From Lacipirellula limnantheis (GTDB taxonomy: Bacteria > Planctomycetota > Planctomycetia > Pirellulales > Lacipirellulaceae), in contig NZ_CP036339.1 of the NCBI RefSeq assembly GCF_007746075.1, positions 3,687,786 through 3,751,785 on the forward strand: a stretch of DNA of 64,000 nt, read 5' to 3'. Every line of letters begins with the position of its first letter. Position 1 is the stretch's first letter. Below the pieces are notes generated by a model, which worked only from the letters and a program-made list of their open reading frames with translations, was not told the origin of the DNA and did not search any database. Of this stretch, positions 34,274 to 43,617 are shown piece by piece. The position numbers and the translations under genes are program-made.

Positions 34274-34978
34274 ATGCTAATGACTTCGACCATGCTGAGA
34301 TTCATCTCTCCCGCCGCCACACTATTGGTTGTCGTTTGCGGTGGTCCCTGCTGCGCCGATGTCGTTACGTTCAACAACTTCGGATCAAACCCGATCTATC
34401 AGCCGGCGGGGACGTGGCAAGGCAGTGCGGAAGGAGGTTCTGAAGAAACAATGCTTGCACAACGCTTTACCGCCAAATTCGGTGGGCGATTGGCGAAAAT
34501 CGAATCTGGGATGACGTTCAATTTTCCAAGCCAAGGAAGCGATCCGAACAATGTCGATTACCTCTCGATTAGCTTGGTCCCAGACGACAGTAATAAGCCG
34601 GGCTCGCAAGTATTTTGGTCTCAGAATTATATTAACAATGTGCCGATCACGGTTGGCGCCATTGCAAGCTTCGATGTGCAAGCAGGGCCAACTCTGAAAG
34701 CCGGAAGCAAGTATTGGGTTGTTAGCAGATCGACGTCGATCGGCACGACGCCATACGTGTGGTGGTTGGCCAACCCGCCCGCGAGCGAGCCCTACGCCTA
34801 CTACTATTTCAAAAGTATCGCAGCTGTCACGGGCGAGTGGATCTCGGGAAACACTCCGCCCCATCGACGCCACGAGTTCTCGTTAAGGGTCACCGTCATC
34901 CCCGAGCCCGCGGCCGCCGCGCTGATGCTTGCCGCCAGCGCCACTCTTCTTGCGATATGCCGCCGCACGATCCTGTAA
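34274..34978 (+). CDS. PEP-CTERM sorted exported protein
   Basis: The 234-residue protein has a signal peptide (later Met codons at residues 3 and 7 are alternative starts), a beta-rich mature domain and a C-terminal PEP-CTERM signal. The signal consists of Pro210-Glu211-Pro212 in VTVIPEPAAAA, a hydrophobic helix and the basic end ICRRTIL. Such proteins are cut and anchored by an exosortase, which is not in the window. The mature domain (VTFNNFGSN start, DDSNKPGSQVFW) resembles choice-of-anchor type domains. Its function is unknown. Confidence 0.82.
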   Translation: MLMTSTMLRFISPAATLLVVVCGGPCCADVVTFNNFGSNPIYQPAGTWQGSAEGGSEETMLAQRFTAKFGGRLAKIESGMTFNFPSQGSDPNNVDYLSISLVPDDSNKPGSQVFWSQNYINNVPITVGAIASFDVQAGPTLKAGSKYWVVSRSTSIGTTPYVWWLANPPASEPYAYYYFKSIAAVTGEWISGNTPPHRRHEFSLRVTVIPEPAAAALMLAASATLLAICRRTIL

Positions 34979-34992
34979 CGGACAGTTAAGGC

Positions 34993-35502
34993 ATGTTAAA
35001 TGGCCGCTACTTCCGCCGCCTCTCAGCCATCGCCTGCTTCGCCTTGTGTGCGCTCGCCGTCGTCCTCTGGATCCGCAGTTACCGCTGGCACGACGGCGCC
35101 AATATCTGTTACGCCGCGGGTCAATCCGTCAAAATTGGAGTCCAGCAATACCCCGCCTATCGATATGTTTCAGCGAATACTTCGCTCGGAATCGTTTCCA
35201 TCAACGTTAACCCTGCTTACCTCAATCCGGTCGACCGCCTGAGTGCCGGCGTCAATTATTTTTCAACGGAGGTCGACGACGACTGGTGGTGGAAACGTGA
35301 AGTCAAGTTCGGTTTCGCGTACAAATCGTGGAGGCGCGGTCATCTCCTCGCCGTCCCTTTCTGGTTCCTCTCCCTCCTCACCGCCGCGGCCGGCACGCTC
35401 CTCTGGATGCAGCGCCCATACCGCTTCACGCTCCGCGGCGCGCTCGTCGCCACCACGTTAATCGCCATCATCCTCGGCATAGGCATGGCATCGATCCGAT
35501 AG
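34993..35502 (+). CDS. Membrane protein of unknown function
   Basis: The 169-residue protein has an N-terminal span (about 8-26), a soluble middle of about 85 residues, and two C-terminal spans (about 115-133 and 147-165) with FTLRGALVATTLIAIILGI. The latter resembles a planctomycete N-terminal motif found here at the opposite end. It lies 14 bases after the PEP-CTERM gene and is probably co-transcribed. Confidence 0.6.
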   Translation: MLNGRYFRRLSAIACFALCALAVVLWIRSYRWHDGANICYAAGQSVKIGVQQYPAYRYVSANTSLGIVSINVNPAYLNPVDRLSAGVNYFSTEVDDDWWWKREVKFGFAYKSWRRGHLLAVPFWFLSLLTAAAGTLLWMQRPYRFTLRGALVATTLIAIILGIGMASIR

Positions 35503-35820
35503 CGTGCCCAAAGTAGCCGCGGGTCAACGACCCGCCGGAGCGCCTTCCCAAATCGGCGAACCCCTCCTCGAAAATTGGCCGCGTCGCCCTAAATTCTCGC
35601 CAGAATCTCGCGAAAAGTTTCCCCCAACTTTTGCGTTGAAAATGGGCCACCCAATCCGCTAACGTGAACTTCTGTTCATGCGCATCGGCTAATTAGAAAA
35701 AATCGCACGCAAGGGCGCGAAGACGCAAAGGAATACGGGGAACGATTCTTCTTTGTGCCTTCGCGCCTTCGCGCCTTTGCGTGAAATCTTGTCTTCACAA
35801 ATCAAGAGGGGGAGGCCAAC
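35503..35820. repeat. Intergenic region with CTTTGCGCCTTCGCGCC-family repeat, copy 3
   Basis: Within this 318-base gap the arms 35704-35730 and 35751-35784 are complementary and belong to the family seen at 27765 and 32668. Here the second arm carries an extra CGCGCCTT unit. The rest (35503-35700) shows no ORF or RNA feature. The gap also holds the promoter of the following HTH-protein gene. Confidence 0.75.
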
Positions 35821-36870
35821 ATGCAACCGTACTACACGCACGGCAGCAGCCGCGTCATGACGCCCGAGCGTCGCGCCAAGCTCTGCGAGCTGCTCGCCGA
35901 GAGCCACACGCTCGAAGAGGCGTCCGAAGCGATCGGCGTCTCGATTCGCACCGTCCAGCGGGAGCGGAAACGGGACGAAGACTTTGACCATGAAGTCCTC
36001 TTGGCATTGCAGAAGACGCCCGATCCGCTGCAGCTCATGGAGCAGGCCGCCCGTACCCACTGGCGGGCCGCCGCTTGGCTCTTGGAACGGCGGAACCCCG
36101 AGGAATACGCCCGCAAGCCGGTCAACGCGACCAGCGCGAAGAAGGTGGCGACCGCGCTCCGCTTCGTCCAGGAAATGGCGCTCGAAGCCGTGCCGGCCGA
36201 GTTTCACGAAGTTCTCTACAAGCACGTTCAAGCGGCGATCGACGAGGCGTTCCGCCACTGCTTCCCGACGATGGGGAAGTGGGGGACGCCCAAGTTCCCG
36301 CGGCTGCCGTTGGAAACGCCGCTCGCCGACGTCCAGCCTTGCAACCAGCGGGAAGCGAACGTCCGGATCCTTCCCGACTGCGGCGACGCACTCCGGCCTT
36401 CCAGCCCGACAACCCCGCCCAGCGACGTCGCCCTGCGGTCGCCAGTCGGTCGGGTCGAAGCTGCGGAGCGTCAAGCTCAGGAAGTGGCCCGACGCGCGGC
36501 GGTCGCCGAGTTGAAACGGCTGCTGACCGAACAGAGCCCCGCCGAACTGTCGCCCAAAACGCGCGAGGCGACACCTGTCGCCTGCGACACGCCGCCCGTC
36601 GATCCGCTCTACGTCTCCTTTGAAGAGGGAGAGGCGGTCCTCACGCAACAAGCGCACGAGCGCGAGCAGCGGCAGAGCCACCTGGAATTCAGACGCGCCT
36701 TCGACGACGCCGAACAACGACCCTGCGTGTTCTTTCCATCCACGGCAGCGGTCCAGCAACCGCCAAAGCCAGGCGCCCGCCGCCAAGAGCGACAGAAAGC
36801 GCGCGCCGCCGAAAAGAAGGCCAAAGCCGCCAGAAAGCGCGCCCAGGCCCAACGCCGCCGCGCGGCGTAA
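35821..36870 (+). CDS. HTH protein with basic Ala/Lys/Arg tail
   Basis: The 349-residue protein has an N-terminal helix-turn-helix (about 13-50: AKLCELLAESHTLEEASEAI and then SIRTVQRERKRDEDF) resembling terminase small-subunit or transposase-like DNA-binding heads. A helical middle and a proline-rich linker follow. The last 45 residues are almost entirely Ala, Lys, Arg and Gln, predicted as a charged helix. The strong Shine-Dalgarno GGGGGAGG supports the ATG at 35821. I do not recognise the family, and a nucleoid or phage-derived role is speculative. Confidence 0.6.
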   Translation: MQPYYTHGSSRVMTPERRAKLCELLAESHTLEEASEAIGVSIRTVQRERKRDEDFDHEVLLALQKTPDPLQLMEQAARTHWRAAAWLLERRNPEEYARKPVNATSAKKVATALRFVQEMALEAVPAEFHEVLYKHVQAAIDEAFRHCFPTMGKWGTPKFPRLPLETPLADVQPCNQREANVRILPDCGDALRPSSPTTPPSDVALRSPVGRVEAAERQAQEVARRAAVAELKRLLTEQSPAELSPKTREATPVACDTPPVDPLYVSFEEGEAVLTQQAHEREQRQSHLEFRRAFDDAEQRPCVFFPSTAAVQQPPKPGARRQERQKARAAEKKAKAARKRAQAQRRRAA

Positions 36871-36878
36871 CGCTCAAC

Positions 36879-36953
36879 GGGGTCGGGGGCCTGTTGCCGC
36901 TGGAGAGATTGTTTCCAGTAGAGCGCCCCCAGCGGCAAAAGGCCCCCGACCCC
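36879..36953. terminator. Long GC-rich hairpin after the HTH gene
   Basis: Arms 36879-36903 and 36929-36953 (GGGGTCGGGGGCCTGTTGCC and on, against its complement) pair over about 25 bases with a 25-base loop. It starts 9 bases after the stop codon and could terminate transcription. No U-tract follows, so it may equally be a dispersed repeat. Confidence 0.5.
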
Positions 36954-37134
36954 TTCGCCGCCTCCACCCACGCACGGTATGGGCCGCCACGGTGAAAGCC
37001 CCACGGCTGTGCGGTTGAGCACCCCTATCGATTCCCTTACAATCCGTTGTTTCCTCGCCGGCTGGCGGACGATCGTCGACGATCGCTCCCCGCCATTTCC
37101 CAGTCACTACTCACCGATTCGCCAGTCACGACTC

Positions 37135-37596
37135 ATGGAACGCACCTTCATTCTGCTCAAGCCCGATTGTGTCCAGCGCCGCCTGATGGGCCGCATCATC
37201 ACGCGATTCGAAGAGAAGGGGCTCAACGTGATCGCCGCCAAGATGCTGGTGATCACTCCCGAACTGGCGAAGCAGCACTACGCCGAGCACGTGCAGAAGG
37301 GCTGGTACCCGACGCTGGAAGGTTTCATCACCGGCGGCCCTGTATTGGCGGCGGTCCTCGAAGGGCTCGAAGCGATCAAGGTCGTCCGCGACATGCTCGG
37401 CGCGACCAACGGTCTGAACGCCGCTCCCGGCACGATCCGCGGCGACTATAGCTCGAGCCGCCAGATGAACCTCGTCCATGGCTCCGACGGCCCCGAAGCG
37501 GCCGCCCGCGAAATCGCGCTCTACTTCAAACCGGAAGAGCTCTGCGCGTACGAGCCGACGATCACCAAGTGGATGCGCGCCGGCGACGAGAAGTAG
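37135..37596 (+). CDS. ndk: Nucleoside diphosphate kinase
   Basis: The 153-residue enzyme equilibrates NTP and NDP pools. The phospho-His is His115 in MNLVHGSDGP, and the start ERTFILLKPDCVQR is typical. The C-terminal half GTIRGDYSSS is also conserved. The ATG at 37135 gives the usual length; the frame is open upstream but is not homologous. IS copy 2 is inserted 24 bases after its stop codon. Confidence 0.95.
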   Translation: MERTFILLKPDCVQRRLMGRIITRFEEKGLNVIAAKMLVITPELAKQHYAEHVQKGWYPTLEGFITGGPVLAAVLEGLEAIKVVRDMLGATNGLNAAPGTIRGDYSSSRQMNLVHGSDGPEAAAREIALYFKPEELCAYEPTITKWMRAGDEK

Positions 37597-37620
37597 CCGC
37601 CATGGCAGCCCCTGGCTCCG

Positions 37621-38579
37621 CAACATTATGCAAACGCCATCAGATCGTTTCCTCGTCGCAAGTGGTTTCTAGCGGCCTGGATGCAGAGTTTGGCGTTCAC
37701 CCAGAGGGTGACGCGCGGCAGTCGCCTCACCCAGTTGGGGAGTGGTCCGAGCCCGCCGCCGAAATTGGTGAGTTGAGCGAAGCGTTGCTCGATGTACGTC
37801 CGCTGCTTGAAGAGTGCTTGGCCATCGGCGGTCGTCAGCAGTTCGATCGACTGCAAGCGGCCGATGCTGTGGCGGCGGTGGCCCAGCGCTCGTCCCGCGC
37901 GACGCTGCGGAGCGATCAACGTCACGCCCGACCGTGCGGCGATCTCGTGCAGCGGGTTGCTGTCGTAGTTGCCGTCGGCCAGGACGCAGCCTCCGCCGAC
38001 TTGCGGCAAGAGTCGCCGGGCGACCGTCTGTTCGCTCACGTTGAGCGGCTGGATTTCGCACGCCACGAGCGCATCGATCGTCCAGACGGCGTGCAGCTTG
38101 TAGCCGCGGGCCGGGCCGCCGACGCCATGCCCGCGCGTGGCGTCGGGATCCTTGCTGAAGCCTCCTACCGGCAACGGCTTACCGTCGAGGAAGCTCACCT
38201 CCGGCGGGTGCGGGCCCTGCCAGCAACGCTTCCTCAACCGCTCGATCAGTTCCACGGCCGCCGCCGTGCGGAGACGACGGCTCGCCGTCGATTGGCTCGG
38301 CAGCCGCACCTGCCATGACGACGGCCAATTCTCCGGCCGACACGCCCAACTCACCGGTCGATCGTGGATCACCGCCCAGAGATAGACGCCGACGATCCAA
38401 CTGACCGAATAGACGTGTCCCGAACGATCGCTGCATAACCGCCGAGTCAAACGGTATAGTACGCTCCAGAGTTCGCGTTCCATGGCTCACCTCCTAGAAA
38501 CGTGTCAGGTCTCTAGGAACAGCCTGGAACGCGGGCCTTTTTACCGCTAGCGACGCGTGCTAGCTATTGCATTATGTTG
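37621..38579 (-). mobile_element. IS element copy 2 (IS5-like, 959 bp, inverted relative to copy 1)
   Basis: It has the same 959-bp length and ends as copy 1. On the + strand it reads from CAACATTATGCAA at 37621 to TTGCATTATGTTG ending at 38579. TCCG (complement CGGA) flanks it at 37617-37620 and 38580-38583. When the element is removed, CCCTGGCTCCGCCAGGG forms a clean palindrome, so it lies in the loop of the same hairpin family as copy 1. The two copies bracket about 24.3 kb in opposite orientation. Confidence 0.9.
37626..38483 (-). CDS. DDE transposase of IS copy 2
   Basis: The product is identical over all 285 residues to the transposase at 12469-13326, with the same Asp100, Asp170 and Glu232 candidates and the same AGGAGG ribosome binding site. 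Identity without any substitution indicates recent duplication, or gene conversion between the copies. Confidence 0.93.
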   Translation of the reverse strand: MERELWSVLYRLTRRLCSDRSGHVYSVSWIVGVYLWAVIHDRPVSWACRPENWPSSWQVRLPSQSTASRRLRTAAAVELIERLRKRCWQGPHPPEVSFLDGKPLPVGGFSKDPDATRGHGVGGPARGYKLHAVWTIDALVACEIQPLNVSEQTVARRLLPQVGGGCVLADGNYDSNPLHEIAARSGVTLIAPQRRAGRALGHRRHSIGRLQSIELLTTADGQALFKQRTYIEQRFAQLTNFGGGLGPLPNWVRRLPRVTLWVNAKLCIQAARNHLRRGNDLMAFA

Positions 38580-38648
38580 TCCGCCAGGGGGTCGCTCACC
38601 ATGCCGCAACGCCCAGCGGCGCGCTACCCCCGGCGGAGCCGGGGGCTG
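38580..38648. repeat. Palindromic unit hosting IS copy 2
   Basis: After the target duplication the sequence reads CCGCCAGGGGGTCGCTCACC, then ATG and a short centre, and then CTACCCCCGGCGGAGCC continuing GGGGGCTG (palindrome 38627-38648). Together with AGCCCCTGGCTCCG before the IS, this rebuilds two facing hairpins, as at copy 1. Confidence 0.75.
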
Positions 38649-38651
38649 TAA

Positions 38652-39572
38652 CTAGTGCGGATCCGGCGGCACATACTCGCCGACGAACTCGACGTCTGTC
38701 CCCTCCGCGGGAATCGAATCCTCGCGTCCTAATCCCCACAGAATTGCATTGACCAGCAGCCGCCGCGGGCCTTCCTTCAGGAAGTCCCGCGGATGGCCGA
38801 GCGTCGTGAAGAAGACGCGCTGCTTGCCGCCGTCCCCCGTCGGCAGCTCGCGCGTCCACGTCATCGGTTCGCGGTTCCCAAACTTCTCCCCGCCCGGTTC
38901 GGTTCCCTTGGTGGCGTCGCCCACCATGAGGACCGTGCAGTCCTCCGGCAGCTTCACGTCCCCGTCGTTCACCACGTAGAGCCACGAGTTGAGCCACTCC
39001 TGGGGCGCGACGCCGCGGAGGATCGGATTGTCCGCTTTCGCCTCGCTCTCGACGACGTAGGCCTCGGTCGTGTTGCCGTGGCCGTAGTGAGAGATCCACT
39101 TGTGGCCGAAGTAGGTCATGGGGAACTCGGAGTTCCACCGATCTTGCGGCGGACCGGGGTAGTTGAACGCGTGGCTGCTGGTTCGCAGCCCGACGATCGG
39201 CTTGCCAGACTTGCCGTAGTTGATGATTTCATCGAGCTGCTCCTGCGGCAGCTGGCGGAACCTCATGTAGAAGACCGCCAGATCGGCGTCGCGGAGCGCC
39301 TCGAGCCCGGGGATGTTGTTGGCGTGACGGTCGCGCTCCCCCTTATCGTTCTCGGCGTAGAGGACGGTCGTCTTTATTCCGTACCGCTGTTCGAGGATGG
39401 CGGCCAGCATGGGCATCGAGAGTTCGGACGAGTATTCGTCGTCTCCCGTGACGAAGACGACGTGCGGCCGATCATCGTCGGCGCCCGCAGCTTCAGCGGC
39501 GCAAGCGGAGCGCGTGGCAACGGCGGCAACGACGACGGACGCTGCAATAAGAAACCAACGGCGCAAGATCAT
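38652..39572 (-). CDS. Secreted ThuA-like domain protein
   Basis: The 306-residue protein has a signal peptide (about 25 residues) and a ThuA (class I glutamine amidotransferase-like) fold. Visible elements are VVFVTGDDEYSSELSMP, a helix-strand run to DLAVFYMRFRQLP, KPIVGLRTSSHAF, and the late RVFFTTLGHPRDF. The domain is abundant in planctomycetes and linked to sugar metabolism (trehalose utilisation), but a catalytic role is not demonstrated. Its stop lies 72 bases from the end of IS copy 2. Confidence 0.87.
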   Translation of the reverse strand: MILRRWFLIAASVVVAAVATRSACAAEAAGADDDRPHVVFVTGDDEYSSELSMPMLAAILEQRYGIKTTVLYAENDKGERDRHANNIPGLEALRDADLAVFYMRFRQLPQEQLDEIINYGKSGKPIVGLRTSSHAFNYPGPPQDRWNSEFPMTYFGHKWISHYGHGNTTEAYVVESEAKADNPILRGVAPQEWLNSWLYVVNDGDVKLPEDCTVLMVGDATKGTEPGGEKFGNREPMTWTRELPTGDGGKQRVFFTTLGHPRDFLKEGPRRLLVNAILWGLGREDSIPAEGTDVEFVGEYVPPDPH

Positions 39573-39618
39573 GATGAAACCCGTCGGGAGGAGGAGGGAC
39601 GCAATGCGACGCCGCTCA

Positions 39619-41664
39619 TCATACGCCGCGGCGGTCGGCTTCCAAACCGTAGCGGCGAATTTTTCGGTCGAGCGTCGACCGTTCGATCCCCAGGATGGTC
39701 GCCGTTTTGCTCTTGTTCCAGGCGGTCGCGGCCAGGGTCCGCATGATGTGGGCCCGTTCGACGTCCGCCAGCGATACCGGCTGGTAGCCGATTTGCGGTT
39801 CGCTCCGCTCCATGCCCATCTCGGTATCGCCCGCCGTATTAAGCCGCGACAGGACGAGATCTTCGTGATCGATGAAGTCGTTGCGCGCCAGTACGACGGC
39901 CCGCTCGATGACGTTCTTCATCTCGCGCACGTTGCCCGGCCAGCGGTAGCGCAGCAACTCTTCCATCGCCCGCGGCGTGTAACCGCGCAGCTTGCGCCCC
40001 GTCTCCTCGTTGAACTTCCGCAAGAAGTGGGCAGCCAGTTCCGGAATATCCTCCGGCCGCTTGCGCAATCCCGGCACGAGAATCTCGAGCACGTGCAGCC
40101 GGAAGTAAAGATCGCGCCGGAACTTCCCCTCGGCAACGTCCTTCTCCAGGTCGCGGTTAGTCGCCGCGATGCAGCGCACGTCCACTTTGATCGCCTCGGC
40201 TCCGCCGACTCGTTCAAACGGGTGGCCTTCGAGCACGCGGAGGAATTTCGCCTGAATCGACGGGCTCATCTCGCCGATTTCGTCGAGCATGAGCGTCCCT
40301 TTGTGGGCCTGCTCAAACTTGCCGATCTTTCGCTCGGTGGCCCCGGTGAACGCGCCCTTCTCATGGCCAAACAGTTCGCTCTCCAGCAACGTCTCGGAGA
40401 GGGCCGCGGCGTTCAAGCAAACGAACGGCCCCTTCTTTCGCGGGCTGGAGAAGTGAACGGCGCGGGCGACCAATTCCTTGCCGACGCCGCTCTCGCCGCG
40501 AATCAGCACGGTGGCTCGACTCGGCGCCGCGCGGGCAATCTGCTGCGTGACGCGCATCATCACTTCGCTCGAACCGACGATCTCGCTCTGCACGCCCAGT
40601 TGCTCGCGCAATTGGACGCACTCGGTCTGCATCTGATTCAGATTCTCGGCAAGCTCCTGCCGGCGGTTCAGATTCTCGAGCGCCACGCCAACCGTGTCGG
40701 CTACCGCGAGCGTGAATTCAAGGTCTTCCGGATCGGTCGACTTGTCGGGATTGGTCGAGTAGAGATGGACCAGCCCCAACAGTTCGCCGTTGAGCCGCAC
40801 CGGTGCACAGATCACGCTCGTAGCCAGGATCTCGCCGCGGCTGTCTCGGTTCCCCAGTTGGCTATCGTCCATCACATTGCGGGCCATCACGGCTTGGCCG
40901 TCGCGCATCACGGTCGACGCCAGGAACGGGGAGACGCGATGGTAGGCGTGAGCGCCGTCGCTTCGCTGCGCGATGATCTCCAGCTCATCGCTGCGACGCA
41001 CGCCCGATTCGTCGCGGCTCCGCAGCAGAATGGCGCCGGCGTCGACCTGCGTACCCTCGAACAAACCAGCAAGCGCAACGTTCGCCAGCGAGAACACATC
41101 GGTGCTTTTAGCCAACTCGAACGCGAGCCGGCAGAGCTTGGCCGTGGCGCGATTGACTTTGGGACTCGACTCGCTCGCGTCGTCTACTTCGCCTCCCCCC
41201 TCCAGGAACCGGCTCTGTCCCTTGCGGTGGGTGATCATCGTCGGCTCGAAAACGTCAAACACGCTCTCGTCGTCGCCGCTGACTTCGGTCCCGACGGCCG
41301 TCGCTGGACCGTCGACCGCCTTCGACGACTTCAGGAGCGTGCTCGTATCGGGAAACGCCTGGGCAAGATCGTGGACGAACGCCAGATGAGAGTTCCCAAT
41401 CTGAATAATATCGCCCGGCTGCAGTTCATAGTCGCCGCTCAGGCGCTGCCCAGCCACGACCGTGCCGTTACGGCTATCGAGGTCGCGGAGCTTCCACGCG
41501 CCGCTGGCTTGGAACACTTCCGCGTGATTGCGACTGCAGCGCTCGTCTTTCACCACGACGGCATTGGTCGGGCCGCGGCCGATCGTCACCGACTCGCCCG
41601 GGACGAGGCGGAAGACATCGGCCCATTTGGACCCTTCGCGGATGATGAGGTAAGCGTTGGACAT
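39619..41664 (-). CDS. FHA-GAF sigma-54 activator (enhancer-binding protein)
   Basis: This 681-residue regulator has four parts. The FHA domain (1-100, with VTIGRGPTN and SRNHAEVF) binds phospho-Thr. The GAF domain spans about 175-335. The AAA+ domain has Walker A GESGVGKE (390-397), the sigma-54 contact GAFTGA (437-442) and Walker [12 protein letters not shown]-terminal Fis-type HTH follows ([19 protein letters not shown]). It should activate RpoN-dependent promoters in response to Ser/Thr-kinase signalling. The target genes are unknown. The long open frame on the other strand here is a codon-bias shadow. Confidence 0.94.
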   Translation of the reverse strand: MSNAYLIIREGSKWADVFRLVPGESVTIGRGPTNAVVVKDERCSRNHAEVFQASGAWKLRDLDSRNGTVVAGQRLSGDYELQPGDIIQIGNSHLAFVHDLAQAFPDTSTLLKSSKAVDGPATAVGTEVSGDDESVFDVFEPTMITHRKGQSRFLEGGGEVDDASESSPKVNRATAKLCRLAFELAKSTDVFSLANVALAGLFEGTQVDAGAILLRSRDESGVRRSDELEIIAQRSDGAHAYHRVSPFLASTVMRDGQAVMARNVMDDSQLGNRDSRGEILATSVICAPVRLNGELLGLVHLYSTNPDKSTDPEDLEFTLAVADTVGVALENLNRRQELAENLNQMQTECVQLREQLGVQSEIVGSSEVMMRVTQQIARAAPSRATVLIRGESGVGKELVARAVHFSSPRKKGPFVCLNAAALSETLLESELFGHEKGAFTGATERKIGKFEQAHKGTLMLDEIGEMSPSIQAKFLRVLEGHPFERVGGAEAIKVDVRCIAATNRDLEKDVAEGKFRRDLYFRLHVLEILVPGLRKRPEDIPELAAHFLRKFNEETGRKLRGYTPRAMEELLRYRWPGNVREMKNVIERAVVLARNDFIDHEDLVLSRLNTAGDTEMGMERSEPQIGYQPVSLADVERAHIMRTLAATAWNKSKTATILGIERSTLDRKIRRYGLEADRRGV

Positions 41665-42068
41665 GTATCGTTATCGTACACTGACGCCGAGAACCACGCC
41701 GATTTGGGGCCTGGCAGCGAATTCGGGCCACTTCTTACACCTTATGCGGGAGATGGCCCTGGATTCAAGCTACACCCGTTGACCAAAGCGTTGGCAGAGC
41801 AGGGGGTTAGGACGATTATTGCGGCTGATCTGCGGAAGCCCTGCGCTCCTCAGGCGAGGAATCTCCCGCAGGTCCCGACCCAACCCGACTGGGGCCGAAA
41901 ACTGTTGAACTACAACACCTTAGCAACTACGCTAAAGACTTGCGGCGGTCGGAACTGGCGGCGATTCGCCTCGAATCCGCCCCCCGCCCAACTTATGCAC
42001 CTTCCGCGCTTCGGTTTCTCGCCCCTTGGCCCGAAGCGGCGGTCGATACGGATCAGGAGAAGCTTGCG
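41665..42068. other. Intergenic region between divergent regulator and DUF1598 genes
   Basis: About 400 bases hold the two divergent promoters. The only open frame running through it is a continuation of the antisense shadow of the sigma-54 regulator. One weak hairpin (CTGCGGAAGCCC to CTCCCGCAG, near 41830-41870) is visible. No RNA gene was recognised. Confidence 0.4.
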
Positions 42069-43418
42069 ATGACTCGGTCGACTTACGGCTTGTTAATTCT
42101 TGCATGCGGGCTCGTCGCGTCGAGTCTTCGCGACTGCCCGGTCGGCGAGGCAGGAGGCGGCTTTTTCCAAAATCGCGCCGTCGGCGGCGTCGCCGTCGAT
42201 GCGAACGGCGTCCTGGAAGCCCCGACCGTGCAAGACGATCAGGAGCTCGCCCAGCTGCGCGAGCAGACCAAGCTCGATGTTCCCGCCCCGCTGCAAGAGT
42301 TCACCGAACGTCGCGCCGTTTCGCTGAAGCAAATCGAAGCGACGCTGCGCAAGTGCCAAGCCGAGATGAAGCCAGTTCCCGAGGACGTTAAGTACCTCGC
42401 CGGACTCCAACGCGTGCAGTACGTGTTCGTCTACCCTGAGCGGCAGGACATTGTCCTCGTCGGACCTGCCGAAGGCTGGCAGCTCGACGCCCTCGGCAAC
42501 GTCGTCGGCGTGACGACCAATCGTCCCGTACTCTTGCTCGATGATCTGATGGTCGCCCTCCGCAGCGGCAAGACCTCGGCTCAGGAGCCGATCACCTGCT
42601 CGATCGACCCGACGGAAGAAGGCTTGGCCCGCGTGCAAGCCGTGGCCAATCGCCTCCGCGAAATGGGTAACCGCGAAGAGACTCTCGCACGCATCGAAGA
42701 GGCCCTTGGTCCCCAGCAGATCAGCGTCACGGGCGTGGCCGACACCAGCCACTTCGCCCGCACGATGGTCGCCGCCGACTTCCGGATGAAGCGGATTGCG
42801 ATGGATTTCGAGCCGGCGCCGGTCAAAGGGATGCCAAGCTTCCTGACCATGGTCAATCCTAAGGGACGCGGGATGAACAATCTGCTCCCGCGCTGGTGGC
42901 TCGCCCCGAACTACGAGCCGCTGGCCCGCACCGCCGATGGCCTTGGCTGGGAACTTCGCGGCCAAGGCGTGAAGTGCATGAGCAACGAAGACTACGTCGA
43001 TTCGACCGGCCAGAAGACCAATGCCGTCTCGAAGAACCCAGCCGCGGAGAAGTGGGCCGCGACGATGACCCAGAAGTACCCGGAACTGGCCGAGCGCGAC
43101 TCGTCGTTCGGCGAATTGCGAAACATCATGGACCTGGCCGTGATTGGCGCCCTCATCGAGAAAGAGCAGCTGCTGGAAATCGCCAGCCTGCAGCTCCCCC
43201 GCCTATTGGGCGAGCAACCGCTCGAACGCTACCCGGCCCCGAAGCAGACCGCCAGCAAGGCGAGCGCCATTAAGCAGCGCGGCGGCTGGGTGATCAGCGC
43301 CTCGGGCGGCGTCGAGATGCTCCCTTGGCAGATTGCCAGCGAGGCCGAGACGGTCGAGGCCGTGGGCGACGTGCGGAGCGAGATGTCAGCCGACGTTGAT
43401 GAGATCTGGTGGGAGTAG
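42069..43418 (+). CDS. DUF1598 exported protein
   Basis: The 449-residue protein has an N-terminal signal-like segment (STYGLLILACGLVASSL) and the DUF1598 domain. Its phrases VQYVFVYPERQDIVLVGPAEGW and VTTNRPVLLLDDL are typical of this planctomycete family. CSIDPTEEGLARVQAVANRL and the block RWWLAPNYEPL follow. The function is not known. AGGAG lies upstream of the ATG at 42069. Confidence 0.85.
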   Translation: MTRSTYGLLILACGLVASSLRDCPVGEAGGGFFQNRAVGGVAVDANGVLEAPTVQDDQELAQLREQTKLDVPAPLQEFTERRAVSLKQIEATLRKCQAEMKPVPEDVKYLAGLQRVQYVFVYPERQDIVLVGPAEGWQLDALGNVVGVTTNRPVLLLDDLMVALRSGKTSAQEPITCSIDPTEEGLARVQAVANRLREMGNREETLARIEEALGPQQISVTGVADTSHFARTMVAADFRMKRIAMDFEPAPVKGMPSFLTMVNPKGRGMNNLLPRWWLAPNYEPLARTADGLGWELRGQGVKCMSNEDYVDSTGQKTNAVSKNPAAEKWAATMTQKYPELAERDSSFGELRNIMDLAVIGALIEKEQLLEIASLQLPRLLGEQPLERYPAPKQTASKASAIKQRGGWVISASGGVEMLPWQIASEAETVEAVGDVRSEMSADVDEIWWE

Positions 43419-43470
43419 TCGCCACACACTTGGGTTGGCGAGTATCTCATCGCGCCAGTTAGTACGAAAC

Positions 43471-43504
43471 AAGGGCCTGGAACCGAGCATGGTTCCAGGC
43501 CCTT
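43471..43504. terminator. Bidirectional rho-independent-type terminator
   Basis: AAGGGCCTGGAACC pairs with GGTTCCAGGCCCTT around the 6-base loop GAGCAT, giving a perfect 14-bp stem. It sits between the convergent DUF1598 and desaturase genes, about 50 bases after the former. The A/T at both stem feet is short, so termination is likely but not certain. Confidence 0.75.
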
Positions 43505-43529
43505 ATGCTTGACTGTCAAGAAATCGCCC

Positions 43530-43610
43530 CACGACGTGCTGAGCGAAGCGAAGAATCTGAGAGCACCTTTGGTACGTTAGATTCTTTGCTCCGCTTCGGC
43601 TTGACGAGGC
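43530..43610. repeat. Inverted repeat, GAGCGAAGCGAAG family, copy 2
   Basis: TGCTGAGCGAAGCGAAGAAT near 43538-43557 pairs with ATTCTTTGCTCCGCTTCGGC near 43582-43601. It is related to the elements at 26083 and 47549. It lies just beyond the end of the desaturase gene. Confidence 0.6.
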
Positions 43611-43617
43611 GTCGACG

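Noticed and set aside
41665..42068. Possible structured RNA in the long divergent intergenic region
   Set aside because: Only one weak stem is visible and no known riboswitch or RNA motif was recognised.
39397..42072. Very long + strand open frame (about 890 codons)
   Set aside because: It lies opposite the sigma-54 regulator and ThuA-like genes, whose domains are unmistakable on the - strand. The frame is an effect of high-GC codon bias.
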